Position numbers and translations under genes: made by a program. This document shows positions 15,978 to 23,976 of a DNA stretch of 64,000 nucleotides, piece by piece (positions within the stretch are counted from its first letter, which is position 1; each line of letters begins with the position of its first letter). Under the pieces are notes generated by a model. The model did not search any database and had not been told where the DNA came from. It worked only from the letters and a program-made list of their open reading frames with translations. This DNA comes from JANJUO01 sp942492935 (GTDB lineage Bacteria; Bacteroidota; Ignavibacteria; Kapaibacteriales; UBA2268), in contig OW818654.1 of the NCBI GenBank assembly GCA_942492935.1, positions 1,240,001 through 1,304,000 on the forward strand, written 5' to 3'.

Positions 15978-16085
15978 GCAACGTAGTTGCGACATATTAG
16001 TAGAAAACGAAGTACCAAAATTCATAAAGCAACGTAGTTGCGAAATAAACGGAGTATCGGGTTTCGGTTTTAGCAACGTAGTTGC
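15978..16085. repeat. Three GCAACGTAGTTGC palindromes
   Basis: Perfect 13-bp palindromes (5-bp arms, GTA loop) at 15978-15990, 16029-16041 and 16073-16085. Each is followed by GA, and the first and third continue as TATTAGTAGAAA, so the repeated unit is longer than the hairpin. They lie in the convergent gap between purK and a minus-strand hydrolase gene. Confidence 0.8.
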
Positions 16086-16123
16086 GAAATATTAGTAGAA
16101 AGATGTTTTCATATATGAATTTA

Positions 16124-16146
16124 GCTCCGTAGGAGCGGTTTTTTTT
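16124..16146 (+). terminator. Terminator-like hairpin in the purK/hydrolase gap
   Basis: GCTCCGTAGGAGC (5-bp arms, GTA loop) followed by GG and a run of eight T. It has the same design as the GCAAC palindromes nearby, and a further relative, GTTCCTATGGAAC, lies at 16171-16183. Confidence 0.6.
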
Positions 16147-16297
16147 ATAATCTTTTTCTACAAACAGGCAGTTCCTATGGAACATAATTTGTTTATTTAA
16201 TACAAAAAATCCCAATTTAGGTGAAGATAATTTTGTTATAGATTCGTACCGATATTTTTTGAAACGATATTTTTGTGGAGGTAATGTTCAAAGGTAT

Positions 16298-17098
16298 TTA
16301 TTTAGCCAGAATTTTTGCTATTTCCGCTTTATAAATTTCGTTGTCAGTCATTCCATTATGTCTTTGCCCGATAAGTGTTATTAATGAGTCTTGCGGTTTA
16401 AATTCATCTTTAAGTTTCAGAGATGAACCGTAATAAATTACTTCGTCCTTATCTCCATGAAATATTACTACCGGTATTTTGCATTTTTTAAGATATTCAT
16501 TTGTTGATAATTTATATTTCAAAACAAAGGAGGGAAGAAAAGGAAAAGTTTGCTCCATCATATCAGTCATATTATAATAAGGCGCTTGTAATATTAATAG
16601 CTTTGGGTTATTTGTAGAAGCAAGTTTTGATGCTAATCCTGTTCCAATAGAATAACCTAAAATAATAATCTTGTCCTCATTGTATCTTTTCATTAATAAG
16701 TTGTATGCTGTTTGGTTGTCTTCAAATAATTGATCTTGGCTATCTATTTTTCCTTCACTTTTTCCATAACTTCTATAGTCAAATATAAAAACATCATGAT
16801 TCAAGTCGGTGTAAGTTTTAGCAACTTCTCCCCAAGAACTAATAGAACCTGCATTTCCATTTAAATAAAAAATAATCCCAATTGAAGTGTCAGCTTTGAA
16901 TAAAAGTCCATTTAATAATATTCCATCATTTGCTTTGAAATAGATTTCTTCAAAATTTTGTCCAAATTCAAACTGATAATTCTTGTCCAATTTTTGAGGA
17001 AAAAATATCAGTTGTTCTTGATAAATATAAAGAAACCCACATATTAGAATATAGATTGAAATAAAAATTGTCAATATTATTAAAATTAGTTTTATCAT
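16298..17098 (-). CDS. Membrane-anchored alpha/beta hydrolase
   Basis: A 266-aa protein with one N-terminal membrane segment (residues about 3-25) and an alpha/beta hydrolase fold: the nucleophile elbow GYSIGTG, acid in HGDKDEVI, and the His in GQRHNGM near the C-terminus. It belongs with the BEM46/YfhR-like (abhydrolase 13) proteins, whose substrates are mostly unknown. It has no operon partner; a repeat-rich gap lies downstream. Confidence 0.8.
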   Translation of the reverse strand: MIKLILIILTIFISIYILICGFLYIYQEQLIFFPQKLDKNYQFEFGQNFEEIYFKANDGILLNGLLFKADTSIGIIFYLNGNAGSISSWGEVAKTYTDLNHDVFIFDYRSYGKSEGKIDSQDQLFEDNQTAYNLLMKRYNEDKIIILGYSIGTGLASKLASTNNPKLLILQAPYYNMTDMMEQTFPFLPSFVLKYKLSTNEYLKKCKIPVVIFHGDKDEVIYYGSSLKLKDEFKPQDSLITLIGQRHNGMTDNEIYKAEIAKILAK

Positions 17099-17352
17099 AA
17101 AAAAGTTCTTAAATACATAAATTTATTTTCTAAAATGTTTACTCTCACCACAGCACCATTTACTTTTATTTTTATTACTTCGAGTGATTCTTAACCTTCA
17201 TTGTCAATTGCTTTGATTGTATTTTCGTGTAACTCTCTCACTATTTGATTCATAAATATTCTGAAAAATAATTTCTATAAACTATGATACCATCTACTCT
17301 TACAAAATTACAAAAATCTATTTATAAAAAATAAAGAAGTTTTCAACAAGTT

Positions 17353-17475
17353 TTACAAAGTATTTTCCCTCTCCAAAATTTTTATTTCTTCTTCCTTTAA
17401 TCCGTATAATTCATATACAAGTCTGTATATACTTTGGTCTGTTTAGTTATTGCGTTGCTGAATGGGTTCCAAAAA
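17353..17475 (-). pseudogene. Orphan C-terminal tail of a restriction-modification methylase
   Basis: The minus strand encodes EPIQQRNN, a stop, then TDQSIYRLVYELYGLKEEEI and KILERENTL before the final stop at 17353. The element (I)xxLVYELYGLxEEEIKIxE is the characteristic last 25 residues of many DNA methylases of type I, IIG and related restriction systems. No methylase body precedes it. It is a leftover from a lost system next to the intact methyltransferase gene that ends at 17490. Confidence 0.65.
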
Positions 17476-17489
17476 AATATAAAAATACT

Positions 17490-18959
17490 TTATATCTTTA
17501 AATTCATTTGATTATCACTGACTTCAAGTTTTGTGTTTGATTGTTCAAAAACCATAGATTTAGAACCTAATGCAAAAGATGGTTGTACACCCATTAATAA
17601 ATCTTCAATTGTCAAAATTTGAATCTTCTTAACCGATAATGTTGAGTCTTTCCCAGCTTTACTTGCTTCAATCTCCATGCCTTTAGTAACTTGCTCTTTA
17701 AAACAAACAAAAATTCCAATATCAGCTTTTTCTTTCTCAACAACATTCATGAATGACCGCAAATTAGCAACTCCTACATTCCCACTTTTTACTTCAATAA
17801 TAGCTACTCCTCTTGTTTTCCCATCAACTGATTTAGAGTATGTAATATATCCATCATATCCGCCGTCACCTGATTTTTTTTGATTACTTACTCCACCCAT
17901 CATAAATTCTATTACCCAATCTTGAAATTGAACTCTATGCTTATCTGTATTTGATGCAAGTTCTTTTGCTGAAGCAATATCTTTGGGAAGTCCATAAACA
18001 GTAATTTCAGCTAATTTTTGCTTTCGTTCTTCTTTGTAAGGGTCAGTTAATCTTTTAAGTATTAATTTAATTGATAAATGAGAAATATCAGTACCAATCC
18101 AATTGCGGTTTAGTTTCTCTGCTGCTGCTATTGTAGTTCCACATCCACAAAAGAAATCTGCAACAACATCACCTTCATTAGATGATGCTTGTATTATACG
18201 CTCCATCAAAGCTAAAGGTTTTTGTGTAGGGTAACCAAGTCTCTCTTTTGCCTGAGAATTCAAATAAGAAATTTCCCATACATCTCTCATTGCTTTACTA
18301 CGTGTGAAGTCTTCAGTATATATTTGTGAAATTTTCCCATCAACAAATTTTGAAAATCGTTTTGATTTATGTTTAGATTTGTTTGAATAAGTTTCGTATT
18401 GTGTATTAAATTTCCCCTCTTTTTTTGATTTTTGGTAAAATAAAATAACATCGTGCATAGATTGATATTGATTAGTAGCCCCTGTCCATCGTTGATAACT
18501 CCAGATGATTTCATTTCTGAAATTCTTTTCACCAAAAACTAAATCACAAAGAATCTTCAAATAATGGCTCATCGTAGGGTCGCAATGAAGATAAAAACTA
18601 CCTGTATTTTTCAATAATTTATGCATATAAATAATTCTAATAGCCATTATTGTGAGATAAGATAGCGCACTTTTAGATATTCGTATTGAGTCAAGGGCTG
18701 TGATAAATTTATAAACATCTAAATTCAAAATTTGGATTTCATTTAAAGTATCATGGTAAGAAACACTACTCCATGTATCTGAAAAAGCTTCTTTCTGAGC
18801 TTTAGTGTCGGTCATATCAATACTTTCAAAAAGTACATTGTAATTCCTTTTAGAATTAAAGGGGGGGTCTATATAAATTAAATCAATAAATCCTTGAGGA
18901 TGCTGAGTGTGCATCTTCTTCATAACATCTAAATTATCACCAAAATACAGTTCTTTCAT
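17490..18959 (-). CDS. DNA methyltransferase fused to a restriction-nuclease-like domain
   Basis: A 489-aa protein. Residues about 25-300 form a beta-class amino-methyltransferase: motif IV LIYIDPPFNSKRNY comes first and the SAM motif DFFCGCGTTIAAAEKL later, as in N6-adenine or N4-cytosine enzymes. Residues about 340-450 read GGYDGYITYSK, VAIIEVKSGNVGVANLRSFM and ADIGIFVCFKE, with D..ExK in the order of an Mrr-type PD-(D/E)XK nuclease. This may be a one-protein restriction-modification enzyme or a methylase with a DNA-binding nuclease relic. No separate endonuclease gene is next to it, only the orphan methylase tail at 17353-17475. Confidence 0.85.
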   Translation of the reverse strand: MKELYFGDNLDVMKKMHTQHPQGFIDLIYIDPPFNSKRNYNVLFESIDMTDTKAQKEAFSDTWSSVSYHDTLNEIQILNLDVYKFITALDSIRISKSALSYLTIMAIRIIYMHKLLKNTGSFYLHCDPTMSHYLKILCDLVFGEKNFRNEIIWSYQRWTGATNQYQSMHDVILFYQKSKKEGKFNTQYETYSNKSKHKSKRFSKFVDGKISQIYTEDFTRSKAMRDVWEISYLNSQAKERLGYPTQKPLALMERIIQASSNEGDVVADFFCGCGTTIAAAEKLNRNWIGTDISHLSIKLILKRLTDPYKEERKQKLAEITVYGLPKDIASAKELASNTDKHRVQFQDWVIEFMMGGVSNQKKSGDGGYDGYITYSKSVDGKTRGVAIIEVKSGNVGVANLRSFMNVVEKEKADIGIFVCFKEQVTKGMEIEASKAGKDSTLSVKKIQILTIEDLLMGVQPSFALGSKSMVFEQSNTKLEVSDNQMNLKI

Positions 18960-19336
18960 GATTAATTCCTATATATCACAAGTCATTAATTCTTCATATT
19001 TGCAGCAAACTTTTCAATTATTCTTTCAATTAATACTTGTACATTTTGTTTAGTCATATCAAAATCATTTTGTTCTAAATTAACTAATACAAATATATTG
19101 AAAATGTTGTTATTAATGAAAAGAAATGAGGGAAATATTTTCACAAATTCTTAACCCAAGTTGCACTCTATTGTGTATAAGTCCCTATAAAATCATTAAT
19201 GATAATTTTTAATGGGTAACTACTTATTTTTTGGTTGTGGATGGCATCGTGCTAATCTTCACAGCATTGTATATTTCCATCTCCTCATGAATTAGTCTTG
19301 AGCAGTAACACTTTGAAATTCTTTCAATATTTTGAT
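18960..19336. other. Gap between the methyltransferase gene and the response regulator gene
   Basis: This 377-bp stretch has no complete gene. On the minus strand a short open tail reads NLEQNDFDMTKQNVQVLIER and IIEKFAANMKN before a TAA at about 18991. It could be the end of a lost protein. It is not recognised and has no good start. Confidence 0.35.
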
Positions 19337-19774
19337 TTACACCAAATAAACTTCGGTTTCAGTATCAGTTGCAAATTTTGGTTTTGGAATTATTCCCAAG
19401 GCAGAATTGATTTTTTCTTCTAATTTTTGTTGATTGAAGGGCTTAGTAAGAAAATAGCTACCACCAGTAGTCGTAATTCTTTTAAGAGCATCAATATCAA
19501 AATTGCCAGAGATAAAAATTACAGGAATATTTGTTGTATATTTAATGTTTTTGAGCATTCTATAAACTGTATCCCCATTTATTTCAGGCATGAGATAATC
19601 AAGTATAATTATGTTGGGTGGATTATTTACAGCTTCAATTAAACCATCAATTGCTTTAGTTCTAACAATTGGTTCATATCCCATATTAGTCAAAAATAAC
19701 GACACAACTCTTTGCATCCAATTATCATCATCGATAATCAGTACTTTTTTTTGTTCGTTATTATTTATTTGCAT
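19337..19774 (-). CDS. Single-domain response regulator
   Basis: A 145-aa CheY-like receiver domain: IDDDNWMQ (acidic pair), the phosphorylatable Asp in IIILDYLMPEINGD and the Lys in FLTKPFNQQ. There is no output domain; the last 20 residues are an unstructured tail. It lies 18 bases downstream of an ABC exporter gene on the same strand. The cognate kinase is not adjacent; two TPR-sensor kinases lie at 47-55 kb. Confidence 0.88.
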   Translation of the reverse strand: MQINNNEQKKVLIIDDDNWMQRVVSLFLTNMGYEPIVRTKAIDGLIEAVNNPPNIIILDYLMPEINGDTVYRMLKNIKYTTNIPVIFISGNFDIDALKRITTTGGSYFLTKPFNQQKLEEKINSALGIIPKPKFATDTETEVYLV

Positions 19775-19792
19775 AAATTACTACCACGAATG

Positions 19793-21721
19793 CTAAGTTA
19801 TTAATTTTATTGACGATTTATCAAATTGTATATCATACAATTTTTTATAAATTCCATCATTAGAAATCAAATCAATATGTGTGCCAAATTCTGCGATTTT
19901 GCCTTTGTCAAATACATAAATTTGGTCGCAATCAATAATTGTTGATAATCTATGTGCTACGATTACAGCTGTCTTATTTTCAAGTGATTTATTAATTGCT
20001 TCTTGAACTACTTTTTCCGATTCAGCATCTAAAGCAGAAGTTGCTTCATCAAAAATTAAAATTTGAGGATTGCGAACTAATGCCCTTGCAATTGCAATTC
20101 TTTGCCTTTCACCACCTGACAAATTCACACCTCTATCTCCAATAACTGTATCGAATCCATTTGGAGTATTCATAATAAAATTATATGCGTTTGCATTCTT
20201 TGCTGCTTCTTCAATATCTTTCTCTGTAGCTTCTTTGTAACCATATCGTATATTATTTGCAATTGTATCATTAAAAAGCATATTTTCTTGACCGACCATA
20301 CCGAATAATTCCCTATATGACCTAACATTATACTCCTTAATATCAATATCGTCAATTTCTATCAAACCTTTATTGGGGTCATAAAATCTGATAAGCAAAT
20401 CAAGCATTGTGGACTTACCGCTACCACTCGCACCAACAAAAGCAATTTTTTTTGATTTCTTTAATTCAAGAGATACATCATCTATCACGTTTGAATCGTT
20501 ATACGCAAAACTGATATTTTTAATTTTTATGGAATTATTAAATGGTCCAAATTTCTTTGTTCCTGAAATAATTTTTGGCTTTTCATCTAAAATTGAAAAG
20601 ACTCTTTGTGCGGCAACAAAACCATGTTGAAATCTTGAAATAGAGTTTACAACGGTACTTATTGGGGACATTATTGAGAATAATGAAAAAAGAAATAACA
20701 TCAAATTTTCGGGTTTCATTGTACCATTCAATACTTCTGTACCACCAACAATCAAAACAACGCTAAGTGCTGAAATTGCAAATACTTCATTAACAGAAGG
20801 TACTAATTCAGTAATTTTTTTTAATTTAACTGCAGATTTTACATACTTTGCAGAATCACCTTCAAATTTTTGAAAAGCAGTATCTTGTGCATTATATGCC
20901 TTAACTACTCGAATTCCTGAAATTGTTTCTTGCATTGTAGATGTATAATCTGCCATTGCAGTTTGCATTCTTGAAGCATATTTTCGGAGATATTTAATTG
21001 CCGTTTTTATTAAAAGCAATGAAATAATACTTGTACTAAAAGCAATAAGGGTTAATTTACCGGAAATAGTAATTAGTAAAGCAAAATATAGAACAATTTG
21101 AATTGCCTCACGCAAAGTAGTAGTAAATGTAGATAAAGTAGATGAATTAATCGTAGAAACATCATTTGTAATCGTTGAAATTAAATTTCCTTGTTTGCTT
21201 TTCGCAAAAAACTCAACCGGAAGAGTAATAATTTTATGAAATAGTTTATCACGAATAGATTTAATTATTCCTTCTTCTAACTTAACTGAAACAATTGCTC
21301 CGAGATATTTGAAAATATTTTTGAAAATGAATACAAAAATTATGAACAAACTTATATTGAACAATAGTGTAAACTTATCGTTATTTCCTGTTACTAAACC
21401 AGATACAAACGAAAAGAATTTTGTATTAATATCAGAAATTGGGTCGGTAGATTTCGTATTAAGCAGTACCTCTTCTGAATAAAAAATTACTTTAATAATG
21501 GGCAAAATTAAAGTAACTGATAGAGTACTTAAAGCCGAAAAGACAATATTTAGTAAAACCTGTAAAAGTAACATCCATTTGAATGGTTTTATAAAATCGA
21601 AAATTCTCTTCAAATAAGCGACATTGAATGATTTATCATTCTTAATTTTATCTGATTGCATTTTGTTTCTTTGATTGTTGATTGATATCGGTAAGTTTGT
21701 AATTAAAAAGAAAGACTCCAA
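19793..21721 (-). CDS. MsbA-like ABC exporter (fused membrane and ATPase domains)
   Basis: A 642-aa half-transporter. Six membrane segments lie in the first 360 residues. The ATPase has Walker A VGASGSGKST (about residue 430), signature LSGGERQRIAIARAL, Walker B ILIFDEATSALD and the switch His in VAHRLST. It is likely a homodimer exporting a lipid or drug. The first 20 residues look atypical; a start at 21661 (MQSDKIKNDKSF) is plausible. It probably forms an operon with the response regulator gene downstream. Confidence 0.9.
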   Translation of the reverse strand: MESFFLITNLPISINNQRNKMQSDKIKNDKSFNVAYLKRIFDFIKPFKWMLLLQVLLNIVFSALSTLSVTLILPIIKVIFYSEEVLLNTKSTDPISDINTKFFSFVSGLVTGNNDKFTLLFNISLFIIFVFIFKNIFKYLGAIVSVKLEEGIIKSIRDKLFHKIITLPVEFFAKSKQGNLISTITNDVSTINSSTLSTFTTTLREAIQIVLYFALLITISGKLTLIAFSTSIISLLLIKTAIKYLRKYASRMQTAMADYTSTMQETISGIRVVKAYNAQDTAFQKFEGDSAKYVKSAVKLKKITELVPSVNEVFAISALSVVLIVGGTEVLNGTMKPENLMLFLFSLFSIMSPISTVVNSISRFQHGFVAAQRVFSILDEKPKIISGTKKFGPFNNSIKIKNISFAYNDSNVIDDVSLELKKSKKIAFVGASGSGKSTMLDLLIRFYDPNKGLIEIDDIDIKEYNVRSYRELFGMVGQENMLFNDTIANNIRYGYKEATEKDIEEAAKNANAYNFIMNTPNGFDTVIGDRGVNLSGGERQRIAIARALVRNPQILIFDEATSALDAESEKVVQEAINKSLENKTAVIVAHRLSTIIDCDQIYVFDKGKIAEFGTHIDLISNDGIYKKLYDIQFDKSSIKLIT

Positions 21722-21780
21722 ACATATTTCAAATTCAAAAAATTGAAAAAGATTGGAGCCAAAACAAATTAATTAACTTC

Positions 21781-22287
21781 TTACTTCTTTTTTAGCAATT
21801 CTTTTATTTGTTCATACATTTCTTCTTCATCGCCCGGTGCATAGCCGGTATGTTCCCACACAATTTCACCATTTCCATTTACTAAAAATGAGTGTGGAGG
21901 ATTGCTAACATTCATTGCACGTTTGAAATCACTATTTTCATCAAGCAATACATCAAATTTCCAACCCCTGCCTTTTACTAAAGGTGCAACTTTTTTAGTA
22001 TTTCTCGAATCATCAATTGAAACTGCAATAACTCTAACACCGGTTTCCTTTGCCCATTCTTCAAATTTTTCATTTATAGCATTCATCTCTTGTAAACACG
22101 GTTTGCACCAAGTAGCCCAAAAAGTAAATACTATCGGTTTACCATCATTTGACAATTCAGAAGTTACAACTGTTTCACCCATTAAATTCTTAATTCTTGC
22201 TGAAGGAACTTTTTTCCCATCTTGAGCAAACATAGACATACTCATTGCAAAAGCAATAATAATTGCGGATAAAATAAATTTTTTCAT
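21781..22287 (-). CDS. TlpA/ResA-like periplasmic thioredoxin-family protein
   Basis: A 168-aa protein with a signal peptide (first 21 residues, cleavage near SMFAQ) and a thioredoxin fold with the redox motif WATWCKPC, followed by VIAVSIDDS and the cis-Pro region NPPHSFLVNGNG. It reduces or oxidises periplasmic disulfides, for example in cytochrome maturation. It is divergent from the T9SS cargo gene at 22389. Confidence 0.88.
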   Translation of the reverse strand: MKKFILSAIIIAFAMSMSMFAQDGKKVPSARIKNLMGETVVTSELSNDGKPIVFTFWATWCKPCLQEMNAINEKFEEWAKETGVRVIAVSIDDSRNTKKVAPLVKGRGWKFDVLLDENSDFKRAMNVSNPPHSFLVNGNGEIVWEHTGYAPGDEEEMYEQIKELLKKK

Positions 22288-22388
22288 AAAAAACCTTTTT
22301 TAATTATATAATATCAAAAATTTTTGTTAATTTACAATCTTTATAAACGTAATTTTGAGAAAATTGTTTAATAATAGTTTAAAATAAT

Positions 22389-23120
22389 ATGAAAAAATTC
22401 TTACTAATTATCGCAGTGCTATTTTGCACTATAAATTTTGCATCATCACAAAGTTTAGAATTTGTTAAAGCACCTGATATTGTTGAGGGTGCAGTTGAAG
22501 CAATAGATGTTACTTCTTATGTAACTTTGAAGAATAAGACAGATAAAGCAGTCAATGTTCGTATCAAAGGCAAAGGGATTGATATGACAGAGAATCATGT
22601 CCTTAATGTCTGTTGGGGCGAATGTTTCACCTTGTTTACTGATGAATGGACAATGCCTTGGTATAAAACAATTGAAGCTAATGGCACTTCTATCGAAGAC
22701 GATATTCATTTATTACTGATGCCGTTTGAAACAAAGGGTATTAGCAAAGCATTGTTTACATTTTATATCGAAGAAAATCCAAATGATAAAATTGAATTGT
22801 TGGTAACATATTATGTAGGTGTACCTAAATCAGTTGAAGAAGTGTATTCCGATGACCAATTTGGTATTCGTGATATATATCCTAACCCAACTGATGGTAT
22901 AATTGCAAAATTTGACATTAACCTTCCTGAAAAAATTACTGCTGACCCATTTCTTGAAATTTACAATGAAGTTGGTATGAGAGTAAAAATGACTGAACTT
23001 TGCGACTGCAAAAATACAAAAGAAGTTAATGTTGAAGATTTGGTGTCAGGTAACTATTATTGCAATGTATTGATGAATGGTATTAAATCAAAAACAAAAA
23101 AATTACTTATCAAAAGATAA
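22389..23120 (+). CDS. Small T9SS-secreted protein
   Basis: A 243-aa protein with a signal peptide (MKKFLLIIAVLFCTINFASS), a beta-rich body with two Cys-containing strands (NVCWGECFTLFTDEW) and a T9SS type A tail starting DIYPNPTDGI and ending KTKKLLIKR. The body resembles the DUF1573/HYDIN-like small Ig fold only loosely. It is exported and anchored or released through the type IX system. Function unknown. Confidence 0.8.
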   Translation: MKKFLLIIAVLFCTINFASSQSLEFVKAPDIVEGAVEAIDVTSYVTLKNKTDKAVNVRIKGKGIDMTENHVLNVCWGECFTLFTDEWTMPWYKTIEANGTSIEDDIHLLLMPFETKGISKALFTFYIEENPNDKIELLVTYYVGVPKSVEEVYSDDQFGIRDIYPNPTDGIIAKFDINLPEKITADPFLEIYNEVGMRVKMTELCDCKNTKEVNVEDLVSGNYYCNVLMNGIKSKTKKLLIKR

Positions 23121-23148
23121 TTTTTACAGAATAAAACAAAAGTTTTTT

Positions 23149-23188
23149 AAAAATAAAAGCCCTGAGTTTCTTAGGGCTTTTATTTTTT
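23149..23188. terminator. Strong bidirectional terminator hairpin
   Basis: A 15-bp perfect inverted repeat (AAAAATAAAAGCCCT at 23149-23163 and its complement at 23173-23187) around a 9-nt loop, ending in T residues on the plus strand. It closes the T9SS cargo gene transcript. Confidence 0.85.
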
Positions 23189-23230
23189 AATTTTTCTTCT
23201 AAACATTGATTATCAAGAATTTTATATAAT

Positions 23231-23358
23231 AGTCTGTTGATTAAGTAATATTGAAATGATATTGCTCCTGGCTCAAGCCACGAGTTGCTTACTGAATCTG
23301 CAAAAATGTGGCTTTAGCCACGTGAAATAAAATTAAATTTATACTTAATCAACAGACT
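23231..23358. mobile_element. MITE-like element with 17-bp terminal inverted repeats
   Basis: AGTCTGTTGATTAAGTA at 23231-23247 is perfectly complementary to 23342-23358. Inside are two small hairpins, TGGCTCAAGCCA (23269-23280) and GTGGCTTTAGCCAC (23308-23321). The element is 128 bp, non-coding and lies alone in an intergenic gap. It fits a non-autonomous miniature element. No transposase is visible in the window and no clear target duplication could be read. Confidence 0.6.
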
Positions 23359-23461
23359 GTTAAGTATGAATATCCTGTATAATATATTGAAATAACTTTA
23401 CTTAGTATTAGGAAAATTTTTTTAAATTTGTAAATTGATTTTTATTAATTTGAGGTATGTA

Positions 23462-23866
23462 ATGAATTTTGAAGAAATATTTGAAAAGTTTAAAACTATT
23501 GCAGTTGTTGGTATGTCAATATATCCAAATAAAGCTGCACATTCCGTTCCATTGTTTATGAAAAAAAATGGATACAATATTATACCAGTAAATCCAAATC
23601 ATTTAGAAATTGCAAAGATGAAATCGTATAGTTGCATAACTGAAATTGATGAAGATGTTGATATTGTAAATGTATTTCGTCCATCTTCTTTTGCTTTGGA
23701 TATAATTAAGAAATGTGTCGAGAGAAAGCAAACAAAAGGTGATGTGAAATGTATTTGGCTACAGGAAGGAATTTTTAGTGAAGAAGGAAGAAAATTAGCT
23801 GAAGAAAATGGTATTATATTTATAGAAGATGAATGTATGTATAAAGCTTATGTAAGTTTAAATTAA
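23462..23866 (+). CDS. CoA-binding domain protein
   Basis: A 134-aa Rossmann-like protein of the CoA_binding_2 family (YccU-like): TIAVVGMSIYPNKAAHSVPL, GYNIIPVNPNH, DIVNVFRPS and IWLQEGIFSEEG. I start it at the ATG at 23462, which matches the family start MNFEEIFEKF; the in-frame start at 23435 adds nine unlikely residues. Its cellular role is not known. It stands alone. Confidence 0.85.
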   Translation: MNFEEIFEKFKTIAVVGMSIYPNKAAHSVPLFMKKNGYNIIPVNPNHLEIAKMKSYSCITEIDEDVDIVNVFRPSSFALDIIKKCVERKQTKGDVKCIWLQEGIFSEEGRKLAEENGIIFIEDECMYKAYVSLN

Positions 23867-23976
23867 TATAAATTAATCATTTTCATAGATTTAAGATTTT
23901 CATTGTTGATAAAATGTTTATATTGTATCGAATTAAAATGTTATTTTTGTACTATCTTTAATATTAATTTTTATAG

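Noticed and set aside
18988..19100. Small protein MTKQNVQVLIERIIEKFAAN from the minus strand
   Set aside because: Only about 23 codons from its ATG, with an open tail upstream that has no start. Listed only as a possible remnant in the gap description.
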